DNA of 64,000 bases. Source: Capnocytophaga granulosa ATCC 51502. GTDB lineage: Bacteria; Bacteroidota; Bacteroidia; Flavobacteriales; Flavobacteriaceae. Location of the stretch: positions 738,218 through 802,217 of the forward strand of contig NZ_KE150242.1 in assembly GCF_000411115.1 (NCBI RefSeq). Reading direction: 5' to 3'. Numbering within the stretch: position 1 is the stretch's first letter; each line of letters starts with the position of its first letter. The notes beneath the pieces were generated by a model that was given only the letters and a program-made list of their open reading frames with translations, ran no database searches and had not been told where the DNA came from. Of the stretch, positions 42,645-51,712 are shown in pieces. The position numbers were made by a program, and so were the translations under genes.

Positions 42645-43047
42645 CTAAATTTTTAATTAGAATAGGAGTAATCATTCGTTTGGAATTGCTCAATAGGAGT
42701 TCTCTTTCTTCAAAATAGTCTGTCAGTAAGTCCTTGTAGGTTAAGGCATTGTCTATAAACAACAAGGCTTCTCTCTGTATCTCTTGAGAGACTTCTTCCT
42801 CTAAGGTAATCTTCTGTAATACCTTTAGCAAAGGTTCTAACTTGCTCAATAGGTGATAATTGATCTCTTTTTCAGTAAAAGGAAGTTTCCAAAAATGAGC
42901 AATACTTTGGCTGAGATTATCGTTGGCAAGGCGAAGTACAGAGAGGGCATACTCCTCATATTCAGTGTCCTTATACTCGTATATAGAGAAAGAGTTAATC
43001 ACACCAAAAGAGGGGTACAAACTGTTTTGTAGGGCTGTAGCTGTCAT
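42622..43047 (-). CDS. Helical partner of the PemK-like toxin (candidate antitoxin)
   Basis: This 141-aa protein matches no antitoxin family I know (no AbrB/MazE, RHH or HTH motif). It is all-helical, with leucine-rich segments (HLLSKLEPLLKVLQKI; FIDNALTYKDLLTDYFEE), and acidic overall. It begins downstream of a good promoter and overlaps the toxin start by 23 bp, so it is expressed first, as antitoxins are. Antitoxin function is inferred from position only. Confidence 0.6.
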   Translation of the reverse strand: MTATALQNSLYPSFGVINSFSIYEYKDTEYEEYALSVLRLANDNLSQSIAHFWKLPFTEKEINYHLLSKLEPLLKVLQKITLEEEVSQEIQREALLFIDNALTYKDLLTDYFEERELLLSNSKRMITPILIKNLDDEIQTR

Positions 43048-43063
43048 AGTATCTATTTTCCTG

Positions 43064-43112
43064 CAAAAGTACGAATTAATTTGCTAATTGACAAATTAGC
43101 AAAATTGCTAAT
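43064..43112 (-). promoter_or_regulatory. Promoter of the TA-like pair inside octamer repeat (locus 4)
   Basis: On the minus strand, -7 TACTTTTG (43,071-43,064), 20-bp spacer, -33 TTG (43,094-43,092). The -33 region lies in 8-bp units (ttgctaat 43,081, tgacaaat 43,089, tagcaaaa 43,097, ttgctaat 43,105). Confidence 0.7.
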
Positions 43113-43119
43113 TAATTCG

Positions 43120-43127
43120 TATTTTTG
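43120..43127 (+). promoter_or_regulatory. -7 box of gltX
   Basis: TATTTTTG, 23 bp before the ATG; no TTG at 19-20 bp spacing. Confidence 0.45.
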
Positions 43128-43150
43128 CGCTTTGATAAACAAACATCATT

Positions 43151-44677
43151 ATGACTAAGAGCGTACGGGTGCGCTTTGCACCCAGTCCTACAGGACCGTT
43201 ACATATAGGAGGGCTACGTACTGCCCTCTTTAACTATTTATTTGCTAAAAAACATGGTGGAGATTTCCTCTTGCGCATTGAGGATACTGACCAAGTGCGT
43301 TATGTAGAGGGGGCAGAAGCCTATATCATGGAAGCCCTTCAGTGGTGCGGCATCACCTATGACGAAGGCGTGGGCAAGGAGGGTGGCCCTCATGCCCCTT
43401 ATCGCCAGAGCGAACGCAAGGCAATATATGCCGAGTATGCCCAGCTGCTTTTGGACAAGGGTGAGGCTTACTATGCCTTTGATACAGCAGAAGAATTGGA
43501 TGCGCAGCGCAAAGACTATGAAGCACGCGGGGAGACCTTTATCTACAATTGGCATAACCGCGAAAAGCTCAATAACTCCTTTTCTCTTTCCCCCGAAGAA
43601 GTGAAAAAACGTATAGCAGAAGGCGTGCCTTATGTAGTGCGCTTTAAGATGCCACAGGAAACCCTTACCCTGCATGACCTGATTCGTGGCGAGGTAGTGG
43701 TGGATACCAAGCTCTTGGACGACAAGGTGCTCTTCAAGTCCGACGGTATGCCTACTTATCACTTGGCCAATATCGTAGACGATCACCTTATGGAGATTAC
43801 CCATGTGATCCGTGGGGAGGAGTGGCTACCTTCCATGGCGCTGCATGTGCTTATGTATAGGGCTTTTGGCTGGCAGGCTCCTCAGTTTGCCCACTTGCCA
43901 TTGATCCTTAAGCCTGCGGGTATGGGCAATGGCAAGCTCAGCAAGCGTGACGGTGACAAGATGGGCTTCCCTGTATTCCCCTTGGAATGGGTGGATCCTA
44001 TAACTAAAAATATCTCTAAGGGCTACCGCGAAGGCGGCTACTTGCCTGAAGCCTTGGTGAACTTCCTCGCGCTATTGGGCTGGAACCCAGGGGTAGAGCA
44101 GGAGTTGTTCTCAGTAGAGGAGCTGATTGCGCTCTTTGACTTAGAAAAGGTCAATAAAGCAGGTGCTCACTTTGATATAGAAAAAATCAAGTGGTTCAAT
44201 CACCAATATTTGCAAAAAATACCCGTAACTACGCTTGTGGAGGATTTCGCTCCTATAGTGGCTGAAAAAGGTGTTAAAATATCCAAGGACAAACTCACTG
44301 AGATAGTCTCTCTTATCCGCGAACGAGCTACATTCCTAACTGACCTTTGGGACTTGGCACATTTCTTCTTTGAAGCGCCTACTCAGTACGACGCCAAAGC
44401 GCTTAAAAAACAGTGGAAAGACAACTCAGCCGAGATAGTAACTCAGCTAATCACTGTAATAGAAAGCCTAACTGACCTTACTGCTCATCATATAGAGGCA
44501 CAGATCAAGGATTTCATTGGCCAACAGAACTTAGGTCTTGGCCAAGTGATGCCACTCATTCGTCTTGCCTTGGTAGGGGAGATGAAGGGGCCAGATGTGT
44601 TTTCTATCATCGCTATCTTAGGGCGCGAAGAGACCGTGGGTCGCTTGTTACATTTGGCTCAATACCCTAAAGCATAG
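43151..44677 (+). CDS. gltX: Glutamyl-tRNA synthetase
   Basis: This 508-aa class I synthetase attaches Glu to tRNA-Glu. HIGH-type site HIGG (18-21, in PSPTGPLHIGGLRTALFN), the KMSKS equivalent KLSKRDGDKMGFP, and the Glu-site segment RIEDTDQVRYVEGAE are present. It has a normal length and an ATG 23 bp after the TATTTTTG box. The pth gene starts 6 bp after its stop, forming an operon with the helicase. Confidence 0.97.
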   Translation: MTKSVRVRFAPSPTGPLHIGGLRTALFNYLFAKKHGGDFLLRIEDTDQVRYVEGAEAYIMEALQWCGITYDEGVGKEGGPHAPYRQSERKAIYAEYAQLLLDKGEAYYAFDTAEELDAQRKDYEARGETFIYNWHNREKLNNSFSLSPEEVKKRIAEGVPYVVRFKMPQETLTLHDLIRGEVVVDTKLLDDKVLFKSDGMPTYHLANIVDDHLMEITHVIRGEEWLPSMALHVLMYRAFGWQAPQFAHLPLILKPAGMGNGKLSKRDGDKMGFPVFPLEWVDPITKNISKGYREGGYLPEALVNFLALLGWNPGVEQELFSVEELIALFDLEKVNKAGAHFDIEKIKWFNHQYLQKIPVTTLVEDFAPIVAEKGVKISKDKLTEIVSLIRERATFLTDLWDLAHFFFEAPTQYDAKALKKQWKDNSAEIVTQLITVIESLTDLTAHHIEAQIKDFIGQQNLGLGQVMPLIRLALVGEMKGPDVFSIIAILGREETVGRLLHLAQYPKA

Positions 44678-44683
44678 TATGTT

Positions 44684-45250
44684 ATGAAAAAATACCTTAT
44701 CGTAGGTCTGGGAAATATAGGAGAGGAATACCGCTATACCCGCCATAACATTGGTTTTTTGGCGGTAGAGCATTTGGCCGAGCAAAAACAGGTAGAATTT
44801 ACCACGGTACGCTTGGGCGATATGGCTACTTTCTCTCACAAAGGGCGTACCTTTATCCTCTTGAAGCCTTCTACCTTTATGAATCTAAGTGGAAAGGCAA
44901 TTAAGTATTGGTTGGATAAGGAAAAAGTGCCTATAGAAAACCTCTTGGTGATTGCCGATGACCTGAATTTGCCTTTTGGGAGTATCCGAATCAAGAAAAA
45001 AGGCTCCGATGGAGGACATAATGGCTTTAAAAATATCCAAGAGGAACTCCAAACGACCTCTTATGCTCGCTTGCGCTTTGGTATCAGTGCCAACTATGCC
45101 AAGGGTACCCAAATAGACTATGTCTTAGGCCGCTGGAGCGAGGAAGAAGTGGCCTTGCTCCCTGAGCGATTGGAGAAAATAAGTGAGGCGATCCTTTCTT
45201 TTGGTTTAGCGGGTGCCGATACTACCATGAATTTGTATAACAATAAGTAA
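44684..45250 (+). CDS. pth: Peptidyl-tRNA hydrolase
   Basis: This 188-aa esterase releases peptidyl-tRNAs that drop off the ribosome. The N-terminal LIVGLGNIGEEYRYTRHNIGF carries the active-site H (HN), LKPSTFMNLSG and the catalytic-aspartate region VIADDLNLPFGSIRIKKKGSDGGHNGF match the family. It is 6 bp after gltX and 7 bp before the helicase. Confidence 0.96.
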   Translation: MKKYLIVGLGNIGEEYRYTRHNIGFLAVEHLAEQKQVEFTTVRLGDMATFSHKGRTFILLKPSTFMNLSGKAIKYWLDKEKVPIENLLVIADDLNLPFGSIRIKKKGSDGGHNGFKNIQEELQTTSYARLRFGISANYAKGTQIDYVLGRWSEEEVALLPERLEKISEAILSFGLAGADTTMNLYNNK

Positions 45251-45257
45251 AAAGTCT

Positions 45258-48200
45258 ATGGCCAATGTTCAAATCTATAATGCGTCGGCAGGTAGTGGGA
45301 AGACCTTTACTCTGGTAAAGTCTTTTCTGCAACTTATTTTGGCGACCAAGAACGTGGAGGCTTACAAAACGCTCTTGGCAATTACCTTTACCAACAAGGC
45401 GGTCAACGAGATGAAGGAGCGGGTCATAGGCCAGTTGCTCCTTTTCGCCACGCCCGATAGTCAGGTGAAGCAAGGCGAGAAAAAGGCGTCCGATGATGCA
45501 ATGTTTCTCCAGTTGGCCGAGCAGTTACACCTTACACACAAGGAGTTACAAGAGCGTTCGCAGAAGGTGCTTAAGCATATATTGCATAACTATGCAGGCT
45601 TTACCATAACAACTATTGATGGATTCAACCAGCGACTGATACGCTCCTTTGCCTTTGATCTAAAGCTCAATCCTAACTTTGAGGTGTTTTTGGAGACCGA
45701 TGACCTGCTGCGTTTGGCCATAGAGAACTTGTTCAAGAAAACCAATGAAGACCAGCTCCTAACCAAGCTCCTCTTGGAGTTCTCCCGCGATAAGATAGAA
45801 GAGGACAAGGATTGGGATATTGAGGCTGAACTCTTTGAAATTTCTAAACTACTGACCAATGAGAATCATTATGCCTATATACGAGAGTTAGAAGGAAAGC
45901 AACTAACAGATTTTCAACTTCTTAAAGACGACCTAAAGCAACAACGTAAGGACTTATATACAGCTGTGGGAGCTGCCGTAAAGGATTTCTTTACCTTTAC
46001 CCAAAAGGAGGCACTCACCTCTGCTCACTTCACGCGGGGTTCTTTGTACAATTTCTTTGAGAAAATCAGAAATACAGGAATGGCTGCCGTAGATAAAGCA
46101 GCTTTTACTCGTAATTGGTTTGTAGATGCGGACAATAAACCGCTGTATCCCAAGACACTCCTTAAGAGTGAGCCTGCCATGGCACAATTATTGGATGAAA
46201 AACAGGCATGGATAGCCGATTTGCTTCATTCTATAGAGAAAAGCTATTGGTGGGAACAGTTTTACAGACATTTGATAAAGAATGTTACCCTCTTGGCGGT
46301 GCTAAAGAGCTTGCAAGAGGAGATTGTGGCTATTAAGGAAGAGGAGAATATATTGCCAATTTCTGAGTTTAATAGCATTATTCACCAAACGATTATGGAG
46401 GAACCTTCGCCCTTTATCTACGAGAAAATAGGGACTCGCTACCAGCATTATTTTATTGACGAATTTCAGGATACTTCCACTTTGCAGTGGGAGAATATGT
46501 TGCCCTTAATCGCTGATGCGGTACATAGTGAGAACCTCAGCAAGCAACAAGGGTCTTTGCTTATAGTGGGTGATGCCAAGCAATCCATTTACCGCTGGCG
46601 TGGGGGAAGGGCTGAACAGTTTATGGAGTTGTATAACAAGGAAAAAATTCCTTTCCATATAGAACAGCAAGTAGAGAATCTCGCTTATAACTTCCGTAGC
46701 CGTAGGGGGGTGATTGACTTCAATAATGATTTCTTCCTCTTTGTAGCTGGACACCCTTTGTTATTTAACAACAGTGGAAAGTATAGGTATGATGAACTAT
46801 ATCGCAATGCTAAGCAGAATATTCCCGATAAAGAAAAGGAAAAAGGCTTTGTAAGTATAGAATTTGTACAGGCAAAAGATAATGAAGTTCAGCAAATCTC
46901 CGAAGAGGAAACTATAGATGATGAAAATGTACTAAAAGACGAAGATATTTATATAGAAACTATCGAAGGGTATATAAAAGAGGCTAAAAATAACGGTTAC
47001 TTGGACAAAGATATTTGTATACTCTCTCGCAGAAACGCAGACTGTATTGAAATAGCTGAAAAATTGTCTGAAAAGGGGTATAATGTGATTTCATCAGAGG
47101 CCTTATTGCTTAAAAATATACCTGAAATACAATTTCTCATACACCTAATCTCCATTTCGCTCTATCAAAATAATGAAAAGGAGAAGATAGAATTACTCTT
47201 TTCTTATACCAAGGTCAAGCATATTACCGAGATACATGATTTTATGAGCCAATATGCCCATAAGCCTGTGGATACATTCTTCGCAGCTATGGGATTCTCT
47301 TTATCGCACTTCCATTTGTATTCTTTTTATGAAGGCATAGGCTATGCGATAAGGGTATTTGGTTTAGCCAAGCCTTCCGATGCGTATTTGGCACAATTCC
47401 TCAATGTCATATACGAATATAAGAGCGTACGCGGAGGCAACATTGCCGATTTCCTTGCTTACTGGGAAGAAAAAAAGGATAAGTTGGCCATAAGTGCTCC
47501 CGAAGGGGTCAATGCGATTTCTATCATGACCATTCATAAGAGTAAAGGCTTAGAATTTCCAGTGGTCATCTATACAAAAGTCAATGACAAGTTGCGTTCG
47601 GCTAAAGACACACTGTGGATACGTGTCCCTAAAGAACAATATCATGGCTTCGAACATCTGTTGATAGATGATTACAGTGGTCTGGAAAAGATAGACGCCG
47701 ATATTGTACTCCAGCAGAGCCAAATGGAGCTTTTGGATACCATCAATACCATGTATGTGGCCATGACACGCCCCAAAGACTTGCTTTATATACTCTGCGA
47801 TCCTCCTAAGGGAGAGAAAGAGGATAAAATCAGTACCTTGTCCGAGATTGTAAAGATTTATTTGGAGGAAAAAGGGCTATGGAATGAAGGGCAATCCCGT
47901 TATACTTTTGGAAACTTAGTCCCTATCAAGGAACAACCTCTTGAAGCGGCGGATTATATCCCATTCAAACAAAGAGCGGTATTGGCACCTTCTTATACCA
48001 TTGTAACCCATGCAGGCTCTATGTGGAATACCCATAGGGAGGATGCCATAGCACGAGGGACACTCCTACATGAACTATTGGGACAGCTTACCACTCAGGC
48101 CGATATACCCCAAGTGTTACAACAGTTCTTTACAGAGGGGCGTATCACTGAGCAGCAGCGCCCAATCCTAGAGCAGCAACTACAGCAGCTTACCTCACAC

Positions 48201-48488
48201 CCTTTGCTAAAAGATTATTATACAGGGGGATATGTGGTTTATAACGAACGTGAATGGTTGGATGTCTCAGGAGAGTACCTCCGCCCTGACCGTGTAGTCT
48301 ATGACTCTAAAGAGGGGACTGCTGTAATTATTGATTACAAGACAGGGGACGATCACCCTCAGTACGAAACCCAACTCAAGCGCTATGCCCAAACCCTTGA
48401 GCAAACAGGCTGGAAGGTAACACAATCATTCTTAGTGTTTATCAATCAGCAGATTACGGTGAAAAAATTATTACATAAAAATCCGTGA
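45258..48488 (+). CDS. UvrD/RecB-type helicase with C-terminal PD-(D/E)XK nuclease
   Basis: This 1,076-aa double-strand-break end-processing enzyme resembles RecB/AddA. Walker A is NASAGSGKTFTLVKS (8-22), motif II IDEFQDTST, then GDAKQSIYRWRGG and MTIHKSKGLEFPVVI. The C-terminal nuclease is suggested by RPDRVVYDSKEGTAVIIDYK. AddA-type proteins need an AddB-like partner; none is adjacent. The last codons (KNP-stop) coincide with the 'aatccgtgaaatccgtggga' repeat also found at 178-211, so the C-terminal end may be repeat-derived. It shares the gltX-pth transcription unit. Confidence 0.93.
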   Translation: MANVQIYNASAGSGKTFTLVKSFLQLILATKNVEAYKTLLAITFTNKAVNEMKERVIGQLLLFATPDSQVKQGEKKASDDAMFLQLAEQLHLTHKELQERSQKVLKHILHNYAGFTITTIDGFNQRLIRSFAFDLKLNPNFEVFLETDDLLRLAIENLFKKTNEDQLLTKLLLEFSRDKIEEDKDWDIEAELFEISKLLTNENHYAYIRELEGKQLTDFQLLKDDLKQQRKDLYTAVGAAVKDFFTFTQKEALTSAHFTRGSLYNFFEKIRNTGMAAVDKAAFTRNWFVDADNKPLYPKTLLKSEPAMAQLLDEKQAWIADLLHSIEKSYWWEQFYRHLIKNVTLLAVLKSLQEEIVAIKEEENILPISEFNSIIHQTIMEEPSPFIYEKIGTRYQHYFIDEFQDTSTLQWENMLPLIADAVHSENLSKQQGSLLIVGDAKQSIYRWRGGRAEQFMELYNKEKIPFHIEQQVENLAYNFRSRRGVIDFNNDFFLFVAGHPLLFNNSGKYRYDELYRNAKQNIPDKEKEKGFVSIEFVQAKDNEVQQISEEETIDDENVLKDEDIYIETIEGYIKEAKNNGYLDKDICILSRRNADCIEIAEKLSEKGYNVISSEALLLKNIPEIQFLIHLISISLYQNNEKEKIELLFSYTKVKHITEIHDFMSQYAHKPVDTFFAAMGFSLSHFHLYSFYEGIGYAIRVFGLAKPSDAYLAQFLNVIYEYKSVRGGNIADFLAYWEEKKDKLAISAPEGVNAISIMTIHKSKGLEFPVVIYTKVNDKLRSAKDTLWIRVPKEQYHGFEHLLIDDYSGLEKIDADIVLQQSQMELLDTINTMYVAMTRPKDLLYILCDPPKGEKEDKISTLSEIVKIYLEEKGLWNEGQSRYTFGNLVPIKEQPLEAADYIPFKQRAVLAPSYTIVTHAGSMWNTHREDAIARGTLLHELLGQLTTQADIPQVLQQFFTEGRITEQQRPILEQQLQQLTSHPLLKDYYTGGYVVYNEREWLDVSGEYLRPDRVVYDSKEGTAVIIDYKTGDDHPQYETQLKRYAQTLEQTGWKVTQSFLVFINQQITVKKLLHKNP

Positions 48489-48585
48489 AATCCGTGGGAG
48501 CTATAGTCAATCAGAAATGGTTCACGAAAAATTAGCATGAGCAGGTGTAGGGGCTAATGGCAATTAGCCTCTTTGCTGGCGCGTT

Positions 48586-48710
48586 TCTTTTAGCTCGTGC
48601 CCACAATAAAAGAGAGCTTTTAGCTCTTAATAGAACAAGAAACCCGCTGGCGCAAGCTTTAGCTCGTGCCTATAATAAAAAAGAGCTTTTAGCTCTTAAT
48701 AAAACAAAAA
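48586..48710. repeat. Imperfect ~69-bp direct repeat
   Basis: Two copies of a block beginning tttagctcgtgcc and containing an agagcttttagctct hairpin start about 69 bp apart (near 48,589 and 48,658). No function is evident; a 61-codon open frame over this stretch is rejected. Confidence 0.6.
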
Positions 48711-48733
48711 AATCCTTGATGTTATCAAGGATT
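48711..48733 (-). terminator. Terminator of the tRNA-Gly pair
   Basis: AATCCTTGAT (48,711-48,720) pairs perfectly with ATCAAGGATT (48,724-48,733). On the minus strand it runs into seven T, 9 bp after the tRNA. Confidence 0.85.
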
Positions 48734-48741
48734 TTTTCTTG

Positions 48742-48814
48742 AGCGGAAGACGAGGTTCGAACTCGCGACATTCAGCTTGGAAGGCTGACGCTCTACCAAC
48801 TGAGCTACTTCCGC
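48742..48814 (-). tRNA. tRNA-Gly(TCC), copy 1
   Basis: A 73-nt cloverleaf with acceptor GCGGAAG/CTTCCGC, anticodon loop CTTCCAA (TCC) and TTCGAAC T-loop. Identical to copy 2 except for a compensatory base pair (5-68) in the acceptor stem. Confidence 0.95.
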
Positions 48815-48837
48815 AAAAATAAATATGAAAGAAATTG

Positions 48838-48910
48838 AGCGGGAGACGAGGTTCGAACTCGCGACATTCAGCTTGGAAGGCTGACGCTCTACCAACTGAG
48901 CTACTCCCGC
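48838..48910 (-). tRNA. tRNA-Gly(TCC), copy 2
   Basis: Acceptor GCGGGAG/CTCCCGC, anticodon TCC. It is the first of the tandem pair, 23 bp upstream of copy 1. Confidence 0.95.
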
Positions 48911-49001
48911 TTGTTTTTGACGGTGCAAAGTTAAAACATTTTTTTTATCCCACAAAATAAAATCTCATTTTTTTCTCTGCCAAGAAAAATAATGGACTTA
49001 T

Positions 49002-49035
49002 TTGTTTTATTTCCAAAAATAAAACCGTAACTTTG
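49002..49035 (+). promoter_or_regulatory. metK promoter
   Basis: TTG (49,002-49,004) and TAACTTTG (49,028-49,035), spacer 23 bp. Expected start is near 49,040, giving a leader of about 90 nt. Confidence 0.65.
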
Positions 49036-49040
49036 CCCCA

Positions 49041-49120
49041 CTATTAACCGAGGACAGATTTGACTGATTGCTACCTCATCGCATAGGCGATAAAAGATGC
49101 TAAACCAGTAATCTCCTCAT
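49041..49120 (+). promoter_or_regulatory. Candidate SAM-II-like riboswitch in the metK leader
   Basis: The leader contains, in order, GATTTG (49,057-49,062), GATAAAA (49,089-49,095) and GATGCTAAAC (49,096-49,105), resembling SAM-II core blocks (GAUUU, GAUAAA, GCUAAA). Two pseudoknot pairings are possible: ACTG (49,063-49,066) with CAGT (49,106-49,109), and CATC (49,077-49,080) with GATG (49,096-49,099). A P1 stem is less clear: CTAT (49,041-49,044) with ATAG (49,083-49,086), or GAGG/CCTC. metK makes SAM, so feedback control makes sense. This is pattern recall, not a covariance-model hit. Confidence 0.45.
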
Positions 49121-49131
49121 AAGCTTTATTT

Positions 49132-50382
49132 ATGGGATATTTATTTACTTCCGAATCCGTGTCCGAAGGACACCCCGACAAAATCGCTGACCAGATTAGC
49201 GACGCCCTCATTGACCATTTCCTTGCTTTTGACCCTTCGTCCAAGGTGGCTTGCGAAACCTTAGTAACCACTGGTCAGGTGATTCTCGCAGGAGAAGTGA
49301 AATCCAAAACTTACCTTGATGTACAGCAAATCGCTCGTGATGTTATAAGGCGTATAGGCTATACCAAGAGTGATTATATGTTTGAGGCTAACTCATGTGG
49401 GGTGCTTTCGGCCATTCATGAGCAATCCCCTGATATTAACCAAGGGGTGGTACGCCACTCTCCAGAGGAACAAGGAGCAGGCGACCAAGGGATGATGTTT
49501 GGCTATGCTACTCGTGAAACAGATACTTATATGCCACTCCCTTTGGCGCTTTCTCATGCCATTGTACGCGAATTGGCTACCTTGCGCCGTGAGAATAACC
49601 AAATCACTTATCTACGTCCCGATGCCAAGAGCCAAGTAACTCTTGAGTATAGCGATGATAATAAGCCTGTACGTATTGATAGTATTGTGATTTCCACTCA
49701 GCATGACCCCTTTGATACTGAAGCGAAGATGCTTGCCAAAATCAAAGAGGATATGATTCATATACTCATTCCTCGTATCAAAGAACAATACCCAAAATAT
49801 GCGCATCTGTTTGATGAAAATATCAAATATCATATCAACCCAACAGGGGTTTTCGTCATTGGAGGACCTCACGGAGATACAGGACTTACAGGGCGCAAAA
49901 TTATTGTAGATACCTACGGGGGCAAGGGGGCTCACGGAGGGGGGGCTTTTTCAGGGAAAGACCCTAGCAAGGTAGACAGAAGTGCTGCCTATGCTACCCG
50001 CCATATAGCAAAGAACATGGTAGCGGCAGGCGTAGCCGATGAGATGCTCGTACAGGTAAGCTATGCCATTGGGGTAGCCGAGCCTACAGGTGTCTATGTC
50101 AATACCTATGGCACCTCCAAGGTAGCCCTTACCGATGGACAAATTGCTCAGAAGGTCAGAGATATTTTCTCTCTGCGCCCTTATGATATAGAACAGCGCC
50201 TGAAGCTGCGTTATCCTATTTATAGCGAAACCGCCGCTTACGGACATATGGGAAGAAACCCTGAAGTGGTAAAGAAAGTATTTGCTTCTCCTTATCATAA
50301 CACCAAAACCATAGAGGTAGAACTCTTCACTTGGGAAAAATTAGACTATGTAGAGACGATCCGAAAGGCTTTCGGACTATAA
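49132..50382 (+). CDS. metK: S-adenosylmethionine synthetase
   Basis: This 416-aa enzyme makes SAM from methionine and ATP in the cytosol. [20 protein letters not shown] is the N-terminal ATP/Met site. The [12 protein letters not shown] loop and [21 protein letters not shown] (P-loop-like) are intact, with C-terminal [25 protein letters not shown]. It is slightly longer than E. coli MetK (384 aa). It has its own promoter and a structured leader (see the riboswitch candidate) and ends before a terminator. Confidence 0.97.
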   Translation: MGYLFTSESVSEGHPDKIADQISDALIDHFLAFDPSSKVACETLVTTGQVILAGEVKSKTYLDVQQIARDVIRRIGYTKSDYMFEANSCGVLSAIHEQSPDINQGVVRHSPEEQGAGDQGMMFGYATRETDTYMPLPLALSHAIVRELATLRRENNQITYLRPDAKSQVTLEYSDDNKPVRIDSIVISTQHDPFDTEAKMLAKIKEDMIHILIPRIKEQYPKYAHLFDENIKYHINPTGVFVIGGPHGDTGLTGRKIIVDTYGGKGAHGGGAFSGKDPSKVDRSAAYATRHIAKNMVAAGVADEMLVQVSYAIGVAEPTGVYVNTYGTSKVALTDGQIAQKVRDIFSLRPYDIEQRLKLRYPIYSETAAYGHMGRNPEVVKKVFASPYHNTKTIEVELFTWEKLDYVETIRKAFGL

Positions 50383-50406
50383 CGTCTCAGAGAACTCTAA
50401 TATACC

Positions 50407-50440
50407 AAAGAGACTACCCCGATAAGGATAGTCTCTTTTT
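50407..50440 (+). terminator. Terminator of metK
   Basis: AAAGAGACTA (50,407-50,416) pairs with TAGTCTCTTTTT (50,429-50,440). Confidence 0.85.
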
Positions 50441-50553
50441 ATTATTAAAGTGAACACTATTCGCACAATTCAGTATTGTAAAACTAAGTGTAAATCACAG
50501 ATTCCCCAATTATAAATATTTAAATATCAAACTATAATAAAAGATTAACTATC

Positions 50554-51705
50554 ATGAAACTAATTGCAATTTTAAAAGGATTCTTTTCTAAGAATCAGTC
50601 CTCAGGGGTGTTGTTGATCCTCTGTGTAGTACTTTCTTTGACAATCGCCAATTCCCCTATGGCGGAAAGTTTTCAGGCACTCTTAGACCAAGAGGTAGGG
50701 CCTTATTCGATCAGTATGTGGATTAATGATGCCCTGATGGCTATCTTCTTCCTATTGGTAGGATTGGAGATCAAGCGGGAGATCCTCAAGGGCGAACTCT
50801 CCGATATCAGGAGTGCTTCCCTCCCGATAGTAGCTGCTATAGGAGGGATGATCGTGCCTGCGGTTATCTTTTCCTTACTGAATTATGGGACACCTTATAG
50901 CAAGGGCTGGGCGATTCCTATGGCTACAGATATTGCCTTTTCCTTGGCAGTCATCTCTATGTTGGGCAGGGGGGTGCCTATAGCGATTAAGGTCTTTTTA
51001 GCAGCCTTGTCCATAGTAGATGACTTGGGAGCTATTGTGGTGATTGCCCTCTTCTATACCGATGCGATTCACTGGAGTTACCTGCTCTATAGTGGGGGAA
51101 TCATAGCCGTATTATGCCTATTGAACTATCTTAAGGTGAGAAAAATCGTATTTTACTTGCTCTTAGGAGTACTCTTGTGGTATTGTATGCACCATTCAGG
51201 AATACATGCTACTATAGCAGGGGTTATTTTAGCCTTTACTATGCCTGCTAATGCGGAAAAAGGTAAAAAATCTCCTTCAGAAAAGCTGGAACATGCCCTA
51301 CAAATCCCTGTAGGCTATATCATTATGCCCATTTTTGCCTTGGCCAATACCAATATCACCTATAAGTCAGGTATGATAGAGGGATTATCCTCTTCTTTGG
51401 GAGTAGGAGTTGTTTTAGGGCTTATCTTGGGCAAACTCATAGGGATCAATCTTTTCTCCTTTATAGCCGTTAAGCTAAAGATAAGCACCTTACCACATGC
51501 CAGTCGTTGGATACATATGATAGGCGTAGGGCTATTGGGAGGGATAGGCTTTACCATGTCTATCTTTATCTCCTTGCTTTCCTTTAAGGAACATGAACTA
51601 CAAGATGCAGCCAAATTTGCTATTCTAACGGCCTCCATACTTGCGGGGGCTTTGGGATATATATTGCTAAGAAGTGTCACTAAGAAAGAAAACAAATCTG
51701 TTTAG
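50554..51705 (+). CDS. nhaA: Na+/H+ antiporter NhaA
   Basis: This 383-aa inner-membrane antiporter exchanges Na+ (or Li+) out for 2 H+ in. It has multiple hydrophobic segments. LAALSIVDDLGAIVVIALFYT carries the adjacent aspartates of the ion-binding site, IPMATDIAFSLAVI the TDIAF unwound helix, and GLEIKREILKGELS the pH-sensor region. Length is typical. It lies 8 bp before the YARHG-protein start (51,713), so they may share a transcript. Confidence 0.96.
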   Translation: MKLIAILKGFFSKNQSSGVLLILCVVLSLTIANSPMAESFQALLDQEVGPYSISMWINDALMAIFFLLVGLEIKREILKGELSDIRSASLPIVAAIGGMIVPAVIFSLLNYGTPYSKGWAIPMATDIAFSLAVISMLGRGVPIAIKVFLAALSIVDDLGAIVVIALFYTDAIHWSYLLYSGGIIAVLCLLNYLKVRKIVFYLLLGVLLWYCMHHSGIHATIAGVILAFTMPANAEKGKKSPSEKLEHALQIPVGYIIMPIFALANTNITYKSGMIEGLSSSLGVGVVLGLILGKLIGINLFSFIAVKLKISTLPHASRWIHMIGVGLLGGIGFTMSIFISLLSFKEHELQDAAKFAILTASILAGALGYILLRSVTKKENKSV

Positions 51706-51712
51706 AAACTAT

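Noticed and set aside
48557..48742. 61-codon frame upstream of the tRNA-Gly terminator
   Set aside because: It consists of the 69-bp imperfect repeat, has no promoter box or known motif, and ends in the terminator hairpin.
48725..48955. 76-codon frame containing AQLVERQPSKLNVASSNLV twice
   Set aside because: It is encoded by the two tRNA-Gly genes themselves, in the sense direction; a spurious frame.
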